Assembly: GCA_029532415.1 (NCBI GenBank)
Contig: JAQOTA010000022.1
Span: forward strand, 124,001-188,000
Source: Marasmius tenuissimus
Taxonomy: Eukaryota; Basidiomycota; Agaricomycetes; Agaricales; Marasmiaceae
DNA: 64,000 nucleotides
Reading direction: 5' to 3'
The position numbers and the translations under genes are program-made. Under the pieces are notes generated by a model. That model was given only the letters and a program-made list of their open reading frames with translations, did no database searches and was not told where the DNA came from. Each line of letters begins with the position of its first letter. Positions within the stretch are counted from its first letter, which is position 1. Positions 22,628 through 34,887 of the stretch are shown piece by piece.

Positions 22628-25266
22628 ATGGATAAAGGACTCTCAAAGCCTCAATGGGAGAGGCAAAGCTCCCGACAAGGGGCCTTCAGCACTAGGTCAA
22701 AGTCGACTTGGTTGGCTATCTCTCTTGCCCTCTCCGTTACTTTGGCAGGCGGTATCGTTTACTCGAATCTCGGCTGGAATGTGGAGATGAACTTCAAGGG
22801 CCTACGATCGCGCTGGGGATCGATGAGTGATGTCAAGATCGTGGGCACATACGCGGTATGCTCGTCACCTGAAAGTCAGGGCGCCGCCATCTACACTGTA
22901 GATCCGAACAACTCGCGTGTTGCTTGTCTGGTCGTGGAAGGTTCGGAAGTCTTGCAGACCTTCACAAGTCTTGGTGAGCATTCGCCGCATGTCCGTCTGG
23001 GGTACTATACTAAATTTTTTTGGCCCCGAAAGAGGACTTTGATGACTGGAATACTCGGAACGTCGCGGTGAAGTATCTCGAACCGGAAGAGGTTATTATT
23101 CCAGGAATTACTGGTCGGTCATTGAAATGTTCTGCTTTTTCCGAGCATACTAATGGTCGACGTGTCAAGACTCCCATGTCCACACTCTCGAATATGGGTA
23201 CAAGAGATTGTTGCCGCTCGATTCCGGGCGGTCAATCGAAGGTGAGTATCATCCCTGGATTTCCCGGACGGAGTCTATACTCCGTGTTGCTCCCCGGCTC
23301 ATTTGGCCCGTCCAGAGGTCGTATCCCTGGTCAGGGACTACATTCTCACCAACCCGGAGTTTGAGAACAACAAGTCTAAGGTAGTCGAAGGCTGGGGATG
23401 GGATAAAACTGCTTGGGAGGTCGAAGAGTACCCGACTGCTGTACGTTCTGCGTACAGATTGCTTGTCCGGTGTATGTCGTGGCTCAACCAGTATCCTCCC
23501 ACCAGGCGGACCTTGACGCCGACCCTGTCATCAACGGGCGTCAGGTTATGCTTCGAAGCAAGGATGGTCACTCGTCCTGGGTTTCGCAAGCGACGATTGA
23601 CGCGAATGCTCCATATCCGGACAAAGTCGAAGGTGGCGTTATTCTGCGAAGTGCCGACGGGAGTCCTACTGGTCTGTCTCTTTCTGTCTAAGTGATCACG
23701 TCCAGTATACTCATCCTCATTATGTGCACTATAGGTATATTCCAAGACGAAGCTCAGAGATTAGTTCGCGCCCCAGATCTCTCTGATGAGGATCTTCTCA
23801 AGAGATTCGACATTACCGCAGGCGACGCTCTGAAGTATGGTGTTACGTCTGTTCACGTTGCGGGGTCACAACCCGTCCCGTTGGCGTTTTTCGAGAGGTT
23901 CGTCTGAACATTTTTTTTGGGGTGGGTTCCGTCGGTTAATTTCTCCCTCCCCAGGTTAGCGGCGAAACAAGTACTACCTGTACGGCCTTTTTTGGCTTCA
24001 ATCTACCAGATAGTAAGTCTAATGCCTTTGTTAGATTCGGATGTACGCGATGAGGTATTTCAACGAGACGTGGGATTACCCACCCCCTTCCCCTCCTTCT
24101 ACGTACCCCACAAATCGGTTGGTAAACCGGAGTATCAAGATCATTGGAGACGGCAAGTCTTCCATCATATACCCTCTTCAATCTTCAACCTTTGACTCCT
24201 TTGATAGGTTCACTACGATCTGGCGGAGCATACGTGAGTTCAAGCTAGGATTGATTTCGACCACCTTCACTGATATCTTATGTTCGACTCAGCTATTTGA
24301 ACCTTACTCCGACGACCCCGATACCTCTGGGTTCATGCGTTTCACTCCCGAAGTACTGAGGGCGAAGATTCCGCAGTTCCTCAAGGACGGGTGGCAAGTC
24401 GTGCGTCCTGTGCCTAGTTCCCCGAAGTCCTGAGTCTGAGCTGCCCTGCACGTAGAACGTCCATGCTATAGGCGATAGGGCCAATAGTATTGTCCTCGAC
24501 GCGTTTGAAATCGCTGTGTCCGACATCGGGGAGGAAGGTTTGAAGGAACGAAGACCGAGGATTGAGCATGCGCAGATCATGAGAGAGGCTGATATTGAGA
24601 GGATGGGGAAGTTGGGTGGTAAGTATAGATTTAGCTCCTCTGGATAGAGTTCGTCGTCCTGACTTACGTCCTCAAAGTCATCGCTAGCATTCAGCCGACG
24701 CATTGGTGAGTGACACGGGCCTACGGCGATGTGGTGCTATCTCATCCTTATTTCGTCTCTCACAGTACGGACGATATGTGGTATGGTGAAGACAGATTGG
24801 GACCGGAACGTGTGCGGGAGCTCTACGCCTTCCGATCCATGCTAGACGCAGGATCCGTAATTACGACTGGATCTGATATACCTGTGGAGGGTATTAACCC
24901 ACTCGAAGGGTTCTACGCTGCTATTACGAGGATCGACAAAGAGGGAAATAGTCCTCATGGATCTGGAGGATGGTTCCCAGAGCAAAAGCTGACCAGGTTG
25001 GAGGCCTTGAGAGGTACGAGATTCCGATACTCCCCTTCGTTTCGTCACAGGGTTCACTTCATGGCTCTCGAACTTCAACAGGAATGACAATCAACCCGGC
25101 GTACGCGTCGTTCTCTGAAGAGATTTTGGGTTCTCTGGAAGCAGGGAAGAAGGCTGATTTCGTGGTGCTTTCGGGGGATATTATGGAAATACCGAAGAAG
25201 GACATTTTGAACGTGACTGTTAAGGTCACCGTGTTGGATGGAGAAGTTGTATTCGGAAGTTTCTGA
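22628..25266 (+). CDS. Membrane-anchored amidohydrolase, YtcJ-like (amidohydrolase 3 family)
   Basis: This is a metal-dependent hydrolase of the YtcJ-like branch; the substrate is not predictable from the sequence. A short cytosolic N-terminus and one membrane segment ([20 protein letters not shown]) suggest a type II membrane anchor. Spliced motifs in order are [29 protein letters not shown] joined to [20 protein letters not shown] (metal-binding His-x-His), [33 protein letters not shown]-type [19 protein letters not shown] joined to a [22 protein letters not shown] segment, [31 protein letters not shown] and [18 protein letters not shown]. About ten small exons carry this; several splice sites were confirmed by frame (for example 22973/GTGAGC). 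The stop is TGA at 25264. A truncated copy lies upstream at 19917. Confidence 0.9.
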
Positions 25267-25428
25267 GCGAGCCTGGATCTCTTGCTTCGTAGTCGGAGAC
25301 CTAAGCCTCCAAAACATACATTTAGTTCGAGCAAAACCAATGGATTTACACGAATCGGCATAGGTACTACAGCTGAGCAAAAAATGCTATGAAGCAACTT
25401 TCGCAGGTTGTTTCTATTCGAAGAGATA

Positions 25429-26410
25429 TTAGTCTGGTATGCAAGGAACGAACCGTGGAAAGCTCACGTATGCAACCGCGTCGAAGTCGTATTTTATCCC
25501 GGCTGCCTCTAACTTCTTTTTCTTCTCATTCTGTCGCTTGATGAGTCGTTTTGTGGCCTTTTCTTGCTCTTCCACCGTGCGTGGCTGAGAAGAATAGGTG
25601 AGCATTGTAAGCAAAAACATAGCTTTGCATGATCACTCACCTTGTTCTGTGCTGCGCGGGCGACGCGATCCGCAGGAACTACTCTCCATTTTCGATTCGC
25701 ACCGACCCATAGTTCTGGATGTACTTGATCCTTGGGTATGATTTTACACCGCAGAATGTGTCCTGTCAGAAGGTAGTTGTCCATCGTGTCGGCGACGATT
25801 TGCGCGACAGAAGAAGAGTCGAACTCTAAGAAGGCATAGTGTTTTGAGCGGCCTGTCTATTTCAAGATAAACAAAACGTATTTCTCCAACTGGTTGAAGA
25901 TTTTCACCTTCTTATTCCGTGAGACGCGTAGACGGGTCACCTCCCCAAATTGTGAGAAATACGCTTTTAGCTGGTCTTCGTAGAATCCATGTGGTAATCG
26001 ACCGATATAGATCACCCCTCTGTCCTCTGTCTGGGAAAGCAATTAGCCCTGAGCACGCGAGAATAGAGTATCCATAAACGTACTGGCTGCCGCTTCGCCT
26101 TCTCCAACTTTCTCTTCACAGTTGCATCGTCCTTTGCGACTGTGGGCAATTTTGTAACGTCGATTCCTTCTATCGGCCCCTCAAATTCATCGTCTTCCGA
26201 GTCCTCCTCGTCGCTTGTCAGCCCATGAATTGGGATTTCCTGCTCTTCCTCGTCGTCTTCGTCTGAATGTGATGATTGAGGGTCCGGTGAAGGTTCCTTT
26301 TGTTTGTGAGGCGGCGATGACTTGGGCTTTTTGGTTTTTACTGAAGGGTCCCTAGTATCCTCAGTGATCTTGCGTTTGGTCGATTTGGAGGTAGGTTTTG
26401 ACGGAGCCAT
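25429..26410 (-). CDS. NOP15: Nucleolar RRM protein, NOP15/NIFK-like
   Basis: This is a likely 60S ribosome-assembly factor of the nucleolus. Exon 1 (26410-26084) encodes a Lys/Ser-rich N-terminus, an acidic tract ([11 protein letters not shown]) and [12 protein letters not shown]. The single RRM follows across introns: [20 protein letters not shown] (RNP2 region), [20 protein letters not shown] and the RNP1 region [10 protein letters not shown]. After it come [20 protein letters not shown] and [20 protein letters not shown], typical of the Nop15/MKI67-interacting family. The tail is a Lys-rich coiled segment ([19 protein letters not shown]) followed by YDF. It is divergent to the MAK10 gene, with a long inverted repeat in the shared upstream region. 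Confidence 0.87.
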
Positions 26411-26498
26411 GATGGTTGTAAGAAATCAAGTCGCGGCAGAGCAAACAAAATTTTGAAGAAAAACTCCCACGCAATCTCAATCAGCTGTAATTTCCTTC

Positions 26499-26685
26499 CA
26501 CGGCGGGATTTTTGATGTCAACTCGCGCTTTGTACTGTGATGTCAACATGGTTGTCAACTCGTTCTCCACTTGTTTTTTGGTGAGGTTTACCCGGGTCCC
26601 ATTCAATTTCTGAGTGGAGAATGAGTTGACAACCATGTTGACATCACACTACAAAGCACGAGTTGACATCAAAAATCCCGCCGTG
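26499..26685. repeat. Long inverted repeat (73-bp arms, 41-nt spacer)
   Basis: Left arm 26499-26571 (starts CACGGCGGGATTTTTGATGT) and right arm 26613-26685 are reverse complements with 3 mismatches in 73. Inside each arm, TGATGTCAAC-type words recur. It lies in the shared upstream region of the divergent NOP15-like and MAK10 genes. It could be a MITE-like insertion or a regulatory hairpin. No target-site duplication was recognised. Confidence 0.9.
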
Positions 26686-26757
26686 TTCTTTGACGTCTTC
26701 CACCACTTTGTTTCCCTCTGAGGCATTCTCCATTCAATAGGACCCTTTTACGAGGCT

Positions 26758-29591
26758 ATGTATTACATGGACACAGACGTAGCCCTACCTGGAGGCGACG
26801 ACTTTCGCGATGTCACTCAACTCTTCGTTGACGCTGCTGCTGGTAAGAATCTCAGTCGTTCGCGGGACTATGACGGACAAACTGATATACTGGCAATAAG
26901 GTATGGAGCCCGGAAGCATGATCGTAGTTGACGGCTTCCAACTACAGGATGCGATGAGTGCCATAGAGGTCAGTTTTTTCTACACTATGGTGATAGTACC
27001 GGTACTGACGCAAGGCGATTTCAGATCGGAGAACCGCGCCTTGACACTGGGATGAAGCTCGAGAACGACCAGAAAGAACCATTTCATCCGTTAACACCTC
27101 TTCTCCCTGAAGAAGTATGCTGGATCATTGATAGAGCTTTCGCATACGAAGTCAGTTAATTGATTTCGGCGTCAAGTTTCATACTAAACATGTCGGTTGA
27201 AATAACAGATAGAATGGCATTCGGGAAATACCTTGTCTCACACAGTCTTCACTCTTCAATACGTCCACTCCCTACAAGAGATCGACCCTGATCTACTTCC
27301 CTATCTACTCAACGCGGATTTACAACGGCCAATCGAGCTCATAACGGTCGTCTTACGCGCCTTTGTTTCCGGTTTACTGAAATGCTGCGATCTGTCTTGG
27401 AGAGAGTTGGCGAGAGGGAGTTTACACGACGTAAGTTTCCGTTCTATAGTCGTTGAATGCAACTAACGCGCTATCCGGCGTTGCAGACAGAGGACTGGCA
27501 CAGTGAAAAATGCGAAGTGTCATTATTGGAACAATGGCCTATTCAGGCAGCCCAGGCGAGGTTAGACAACGCGATAAGTTGGCTATCGACCACAACCAAA
27601 GGCTCGTTCGTTCTTTTCTTTCTTCTCTTTCAATGAAGAGTTGATGAACTTACCCTGCAACATGCCTCCAGTTCCAGCAGTGTGGTCTCAGGCACTCAAA
27701 GAACGTTTGCAACTCCGAAAGGTTCGCTTACGTCCGTTACTTTCTTTCATCTATACTTACGATCTTCACGAATAGTCATTGCTCGAGCTAATGGACCGCC
27801 GAGACGACATATTTAAGGATCAAACTGGATTTCAACAAATACTTGATAGATGCCAACACTTACTACACCAAATACGGTCAAAACCTTCACCGCCCGACCC
27901 TTCCGTCGACTCGGCAGCTCTTCGAACGTTCGATCCATACATATCCAGGCGACTGAATACTTTCCTACCCATACGTGTCATTGAGCTCCCGGGCGCCAGT
28001 CACAGCTGGGATAATTGGTCAAACTTTGTCGGAGGATGTGCGGAGTGGCTGGCGTTGTCGCACACGCACGAGGTGGCGGGTTGGGAGGTAAGTAATCCCA
28101 GTCGGACCGTGTACGGAAATGCTCTGATCGCGTATCTAGCTCGTGGCCAATTTAAGAGTGTGGCTCCGCTCACCACCCCTCCGACATGGATACGTTAGGT
28201 CTTCTATCCAGGTAAACCGTTCGTTTGTTTCGCTGGCCTGCTTTCGAGCTCATCGTTGTCTTCTCATAGACAGCATTCCATGACGGTATCCAGGTCTTGT
28301 ATAGGTTGCCCTCGACGTGGCTGCTGCAGCGGTTCTTCCTTGAGACTCTCGGGTTGAATTACATAGACTTTGCGTCAGTATGGGGAGGTCCTAGTAGTCT
28401 CGGGCTGGTTGATATGGAGAGGGCTTTGATCAAGGTAACCTTCTTGTTCACACAGCGACCTTGTCCTTCGCGCTGAGGCATCGTTCTTACAGACTCTCGT
28501 CCCTCACGTCAAAGGAATGTGGTTCAACCCACCCCGCCGGAGGAGATTACTAGCCAACTCGCTGTTGGAATGGCACATGGTCTACGATATGCTGGTTGTG
28601 ATGGTTGACTTGACCGTGAGTTTTTCTGTCTCCTCTCGACTTAATTTGAATCTGACAGTGTGCCTGTCGCGTAGGATTCTCCTCCACCTCACATCCTGAA
28701 AATGCCATCAGCCGCACTTCTTTGGCGTCTGTCGACGATGCGGGAGGTCGTGTTGTCGGGCTTTCAACTGGAGTTATACAATCCGGTGGAACGGCCATTT
28801 GCTTATCTGTATGCCTCGCAAATCATCGAGGAACATTTGGAAACAATTGATGATGTAAAAAGCATCGTCCCTACTGGTAAGTTTGCCTCCCATCCATTTG
28901 TCTCCTATGCTCAAAAGTTCGGGCGTGGGTAACAGAGTCGCAAGCGAGAACAGAGCTCGAGTTCCAGCAGCTTTTCCTCACGGCACTTCAGGGGATGTGT
29001 ATGGCCATGTTTTCTGTACGTTCAGGTCCCTTTCCAAGCCGGTACTTTCTTGCTCAATGTGGATGGGCAGGTACTCTACCAGCTCCCGACGACCGAAAGT
29101 TCGTGGATCACAGTCCGAGAGAGTGTACTGCGGAGGTACAAGTGGGCGTTTAAGCCCGAGTATGATGACTATGAGACTCCGCCGTTAGCGCACCCTTGTT
29201 TGGAGACGTATGTGAGGGAGGTGTATTCAATCGAGGAGGATGTCGTGAGTCAGTTAACGATCTTATGCGCTCTTCTTGACGTGCGAATTTCCCAGTGGTT
29301 CTCCCCGTCGGATGCGTTCCAATTATCACGAGATTTGTTAGAAGATTTATTAAAGAACCGGAATGCCGGTGGCTGGGCGGATGGTTGGAGGGATGATAGG
29401 CTACAGGTCGGTTTGCTAGCCTCTTTCTCGTCGTAGATCTGCCAGGCATCTGACTTGCTACGCAGCTGATACAGGGTCTGTCGAAAACCTGTGTTGAATT
29501 GGGGCAGCTACGAAAACGGAATGGCGAAGATGTCAAATCGCTAAAGTGGGATATGGGTTCAAGCTCCTCTCCTTGGTTTCCTTCACTGTGA
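26758..29591 (+). CDS. MAK10: NatC N-terminal acetyltransferase auxiliary subunit, MAK10/NAA35
   Basis: This is the large auxiliary subunit of NatC, which acetylates N-terminal Met before hydrophobic residues and anchors the complex at the ribosome. The spliced N-terminus gives DVTQLFVDAAAG, then MIVVDGFQLQDAMSAIE and IGEPRLDTGMKLE, the hallmark MAK10 segment. Next come PFHPLTPLLPEEVCWIIDRA and WHSGNTLSHTVFTLQYVHSL. Later exons include LLNADLQRPIELITVVLRAF, KCCDLSWRELARG, RTFDPYISRRLNTFLPIRVI and LLPLSTW-like helical stretches. The last exon ends GLSKTCVELGQLRKRNGEDV and stops at TGA 29589-29591. There are about a dozen exons. The start ATG at 26758 has a second in-frame ATG three codons later. 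Confidence 0.87.
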
Positions 29592-30145
29592 TAGTGTCGA
29601 ATCCCTCCTTTGTGCCTCGAACAGATTGATCTAGACATATTGGTTATTACATGTATCCCTCCCCACTACGCGGTCCTGTATCAAACATGATTCATCCCCG
29701 AAGCGGTTACCTCAATCACCAAGGGTAGGATTGAATGTTTCTTAATTCGAAAGGTATCGAGTAACGATGCGAACGTTGGAGTATGCTTCGTTGACACAGC
29801 TTGCCTCATATGGGCTGCCTGGTCTCGATGATTGATGATTGAGATCGTTGATTGGCTGCCAGTGCGCTGAAGCCTTGTGATATGTGAAGTTCCCACGACT
29901 CCCGCATAGTGACTTCATTACGTTCCGTGTTACAGTTTCAACTCCACTGCAGTGAACATGGTACGCTGTGACCTGCTTGACCCTCGACCACCACCACCTA
30001 TGATCCTGACTCATTATTTTCTCCAATAAGGACCCATATATCGAAGAGTCATCCTATCTCATCACATTTCGGTTCGATTTGCAGCACAAAGAATAACCCT
30101 GGACCGACTCTATATCACAGAAATTGAACTAGAACAAAAGCAGCC
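29592..30145. other. Intergenic region, MAK10 to membrane protein gene
   Basis: I see no coding exon. It contains the MAK10 3' region and the upstream region of the membrane protein gene. Confidence 0.45.
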
Positions 30146-31177
30146 ATGTTCGTTCTCCCAACGACAGAGCATCGGCTGAAGGAATCCCTCGGACAGGATG
30201 AGAACGCCGCGAATCCGCTCATGAAGCGGGCTACGCCTCAAATTGCAGGGTCTTCTGGAGGTCCGTCCTATAAACGGATCTTAGCTTGCGCTTTTGACTA
30301 AATATCTGTCCTTTCATTCTATACCTTACAAACAGGTTTCATCGCTCTCATCGTCTGCTTGGTCATGGTCATCGCGGTTTCGTGCACGGCAATATTCTTC
30401 TTGTTGCGAGACCACGAGCCGACCGACGCAGAACGAGCCGCTCGTCGACAGCGTCGGTATACTCATCAGACCGTACCATCATCATCGTCATATATGTATG
30501 ATCCTTCTTCGACGCCTTCGAAAAAAGGATTGTGGGCCAAGGTTGTGGGTGTCTTTGGCAAGAACACAAACGGGACATCGACATCGACCAAAAACCGCAA
30601 GAAGAATGGGAAGGGAACGGACGGCGTAGCAGGCTCTGCAGGATGGATACAGGCAGGTTCGGGTGACGAATGGGATTCTGAAATGTCGGGCGATGAAGGG
30701 GAATTTGGGCCGGGTGTTGGTGGGAGACCTCAAACTCGAAGCAGAGGACATGGCATGGTGGCAATTGCACCCAGTCCGCTGTCCTCAGCAAACCCATACA
30801 CCCATGTGCAAGGTACCCAATCGCCCGGGATTGATCCACCATTTCGCCCACCAGGAGCAAGGATGGACACCGCAGATTCCATTTCGAGTGCATACTTCGA
30901 TTCCCATGCGATTACAGGACTCGGGTCAGGAGGACCGTCACCTTCACCGTATAGCCCTACATCACCGGTCACGAGTCCTTCGACGGCGTCGGTGCACGGG
31001 GACAGTTCACCGAATATCTCCACGTTACCGAGATCTAATTCACCCGAGCCAATGTCGGCTGTGAGGAGCCCTACGCAGACGCGATTACAGGAGGGGGACA
31101 CGCGGAAGTGGTCGGTGCAGAGCGACGTTTCCGCGAGGACGCTTGCTAGCGGCACAAAGTTCATAGAGGCGCTGTAG
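30146..31177 (+). CDS. Single-pass membrane protein, unknown function
   Basis: Exon 1 is 30146-30260 and exon 2 is 30336-31177, separated by a GTCCGT..AACAG intron; the frame is kept. The protein has a short N-terminal region (MFVLPTTEHRLKESLG), one strong membrane segment (FIALIVCLVMVIAVSCTAIF) and a basic stop-transfer (ERAARRQRR). A long disordered Ser/Pro/Gly-rich cytosolic tail follows, with WSVQSDVSARTL near the end. About 320 residues. I do not recognise a named family. The layout suggests a plasma- or endomembrane adaptor whose tail could be phosphorylated, but no function can be given. Confidence 0.75.
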
Positions 31178-32305
31178 ACCTGTTTTGCTTCGCTGCTTTT
31201 CCCTCTTCCTTGACCATGTCATTCTCGCTCTGGTCATGGCCGTCCCCGCCTCCTTCTGTCTCATCTCCGCATGCGAGACAACAATCGTAGGCTCCTTAGT
31301 TCGTCACAATACTCTCTCCTCTCCTTGACTCTCTTCACTCACTCATGACCTTCGACCACGATTTCCTTGCTCGCATCACGACTTCGCATCCACTTTTCCT
31401 TCTTATCCATCCCTGTCCCCGTGCTCTCTCTACTCCTTTGGGTTGTTCGGTATATTCTTCTTGACCTGCAGAACCACTCATGAATTTTGTTCAGATTTCT
31501 TGCGTTCCTTTGTATGTAGTTTATTCGCTATGTACGTTGTAGATTATAATGTGTACATTACTTGGGACTCTTTTTCACGGACCTCCCCGATCCGTCATCG
31601 CCCTCGATTTGATATGGCTTCCACGCAGCTAAGACTTTACTGGTTGGGTGTCGTCAAGTTACCGTAAGGTTTGCAACTGCCTCTGAGTCTTTGCACATCA
31701 GAAAAGCGATACTCCCGCTCATGGAATAGACTTGAAGCAGTACTCCGATGGCAAGCATGTACAGTACCTATACGCGTGCTTGCCATCGTCACAGACAGAT
31801 CGTTTACAGGCCTACGTATGAGTGTTGCTATCGCGAGGCCTTGTGTGAATACCTAAGTACTCACAGTCAATTTAAAAGTTACAGACTTTTCCTTACAGTC
31901 GACGCAAAAATTAATGTCAGGTTGTCCTCGTTCAACTCGAAATTCTTCGTTCATACAACTCTAGATAGTGCTTTCCGGGCTTGAGAAGATTGACATAGAC
32001 TCTAACCGCTATCGGGCTACTTCCGTACTTTGTATGAATTTTTGTACAGTAGTACCGTCCATAATGACCAAAAAGAGACCCTAAGTCCAATTGTTCCGTG
32101 AGAGGGTCCGTTATCATGGGCTACCATTGCCTTTCAAGAACAACTAGAATAATTATCAAGGTCCTTATCGGCGCTTATAGGCCATAATACATAATGATTT
32201 ATCCACCTAGACTTATTCTCCTCCTCCCCCCTTCTCCATAGAGTCGGGTGAAAGAATCGTCTCACTTCTCCATGCTCCAAGCGCGGGTTGCCACGATCAA
32301 CAAGC
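31178..32305. other. Convergent intergenic region
   Basis: This lies between the 3' ends of the membrane protein gene and NACHT copy D. It is pyrimidine-rich just after the stop (31180-31440), consistent with a 3' UTR. No further gene is supported. Confidence 0.45.
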
Positions 32306-34887
32306 CTAGCTGATGCGTCTGTAGTACTCCTTCTCCGCAGAAAACAAGCTGGTGACTTGTGCTTTCAGGGCTTGTGCTTCAACGGCGAAATTTGGTGGAA
32401 AGGTCTAAACACGGTGCCGTCAGTAGAAGTGCAGGTCAACCGAAGTCCTATACTTACTCCGATCCACTCGAGTAGCTTTGTCCTTCGCTTCTTGGTCCAA
32501 TCTTCGGGCTCAAAAATATGGTCTCCTGCGGTTTCAAAATAAGTCCGGCAGAGCGATATGAGACGCGACTCGACGCGACAATGTTGCAGAAGTGACGAAT
32601 CCACCAAATTTTCAGAGATATTGTACAACTCCGATGAGAACGGGCTGATTTTGGCGGCATCTTGGGAATCGGAGATGAGCGCCTTGACGAGCTGAAAGCA
32701 CGCCTCCTGGTAGTCAAGGTGCTTCGAGTCGCTCGTTTGTTTCCTTCTGGAGGGGTCGCAGCGGCAGTCTGCGAGGAGAAGGGGCACTTGGCATTGGCGT
32801 GATTTGGCTGCTCGCCAGATGAGCCCAGTCGGCGATGAGCATCCCGTGGCAAAAAGGACAGCCCAGTACACGCTGGGGTCCTGGAGAGATACGTTGGACT
32901 CCGGTCGTTCAAGGTGGAAACATTTAGGATGTTCCATGAACCTGCCCATGAGGTCCTCAAAATCGACCTTGTCTTGGCCACGCTGCCGAGTCATCAGCAC
33001 GAGGGAGCAACTGGAAATAGAACTTATACTTGCATATTTTTCCATCCACAAGCACAAGTTTGCAAACATCCTGGGCCATACCCTACGCGTGACACCCGTG
33101 ACGAAATGTGACATCCCAGCCAAATCGCCCAGGGAAGGGTTCGGTCGAACGTGTCGACACCAGAAGGCAGAGGCAAGGTCGACATTTCGTAGATTATCCA
33201 ACAATTCCCGAGTTGGTATAGGAATCGACACACAGAACTGAATCCATTGCAGAAAGAAAAGGTTGGTCTCAACGGCGTAGAGCTGATTAAAGCTGCCAGC
33301 GGGAAGAGATTTGTGATCAATGTCAGGGTCCGGGGGCAGAGCGTAAACGGTTATGCACCTGTAAGTTCGCATTTTACTAGTCGAGAGGTTCTGAAGCCAC
33401 TGTCGTGCAATTTCATATCTCTGGGTAACCACGTCAACGTGAAAATCGCGCGACCTATCCCGATCGGTCAGGAAGTCTCTAAATGAGGTGTGATATATGC
33501 TGATCTTCTCCCCCCTACCACGTATGTCAAGCACGGAGTGCATCGCTCGCAAGGTCAAGGCCACTTCGCCTGAAGATAGCCCAAAGAGCAGCTCGATACA
33601 CGCGGGGGAGGGGTCCAAGTGTGGTGGAAGGATGAAGATAGTAGCAAGTATGAGCACGACACGCTTGCGGTCGGGATTGGCGTCGAGGATGACATGGTAC
33701 AGTGCATCGAGTTCAGGATAGAGCGACGCGTTGGGATGATGTTTCGGAGTATTGTCAAGGATCACGTGGAGCTGCTCTATGGGATGTGCAAACGCGGCCT
33801 TGACGAACTTGACGACGGTCACCGCGTAGGCAAACTGACCACCGGACCTCCGGACCAGAGCTTCAAGGTCCTCTTCCGAAGGCCAGAACTCTGGAAAGCG
33901 AACCTGTTCATACCTGTGACTCTTGACAATCTCCTGGAAATGGTGAAGGTAGTACCGCCTGATGTCTATGTCGGGTGAGAATGATACATCCAAGTTGATG
34001 ACCTTTGAGAGTTGACAGAGAGGTTCAGCAGCGAACGCCTCACGAATCCAGGGTTCCGGACGACTGCATATCAAGAATCGCAAAGGGAGTCGGGGTGATT
34101 CTTGGAACGCAGACCGTATAGCGGAGAGAATGCGTGTTTGTGTGCCCTCGTCACTGCATTCATCCAGCCCGTCAATGATAACGACATCCGAAACTTTCCG
34201 TGTGATCGAAAGCTCAGACAGCAGAGACCATATGCGCCTCCGCCACCTTCGCTTCAACACTGGTGCGATGATCAGCTCGCGAAATTGAGCTTCTAACGTG
34301 GCTTCGAAAATTCTTGGGTTGGCTGAAATCCTCTGGTGTATGGGGCTTCGCATGAATGGCGTCGTCGAGACAAGGCCATGGGCAATAGTAGGGATGAGGC
34401 CGGAGGAATTGTTGCGTTTTGGGTCAGAACGAAAAAAGAAGAACGACGTTACGAGTCTGTCCTTCTCACAAGACTTGGCGACAGTCATGGCGATCGCAGT
34501 TTTACCGACACCTGCAGCACCTGTGAGCCAACAGGCGGGGCAGTCTTTTTCTTTTCTCGCCATCCATTCGTTGATCATCTCGAGTGCCCTCTCACGAGTG
34601 CCCCTCAAACAAGTTCCCCTTGTGCACTGCTGTTCCGCCGTGTGGGAAGCCCCAATGCCTGCAACGGCGGCCTCAAGGAGGTGTCCCGCTGCAATAGAGG
34701 CCAGTATTACATTTGGCAAAGGATGAAAAGGAGTCGCTGGCTCACGTTTGGTAGAAATTGCATTGATTCTCTGTACGAGATCGTGGCCAACGTTGATCTG
34801 GTTCCCACTGTAAATGATATTCTGGCCCATGGCGCTGAAGTTGTTGTTCTGCGTTCCCGAGCCATGGTGGATATTCGATGCAGCCAT
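32306..34887 (-). CDS. NACHT-domain NLR-like NTPase, copy D (complete; introns are stop-free triplet multiples)
   Basis: The homology-guided model joins 34887-34746, 34688-33359, 33292-33034, 32982-32458 and 32404-32306, giving 2,355 nt (784 aa). The first three introns are 57, 66 and 51 nt, all multiples of three without stops, so unspliced DNA also reads through as one long frame from 35058 to 32365. The 51-nt intron would be GC-AG (TAT|GCAAGT..CGGCAG). I prefer splicing because positions and phases match the paralogues exactly. The N-terminus is HHGSGTQNNNFSAMGQ and INVGHDLVQRI. The NACHT domain has P-loop GAAGVGKTAIAMT, FFFFRSDPKRNNSSGL, Walker B VVIIDGLDECSDEG and FLICSRPEPWI. The C-terminal domain has CFHLERPE, LLADCRCD, DYQEACFQLVKAL, LLQHC, LCRTYF, KLLEWIG|TFPPNF and ALKAQVTSLF. 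Confidence 0.88.

Larger units (their letters stand above)
20690..22880. repeat. Tandem segmental duplication, unit 2
   Basis: This is the second unit of the duplication that starts at 17960. Here the amidohydrolase is complete, so unit 2 probably keeps the ancestral right-hand end and unit 1 is the truncated copy. Confidence 0.85.
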
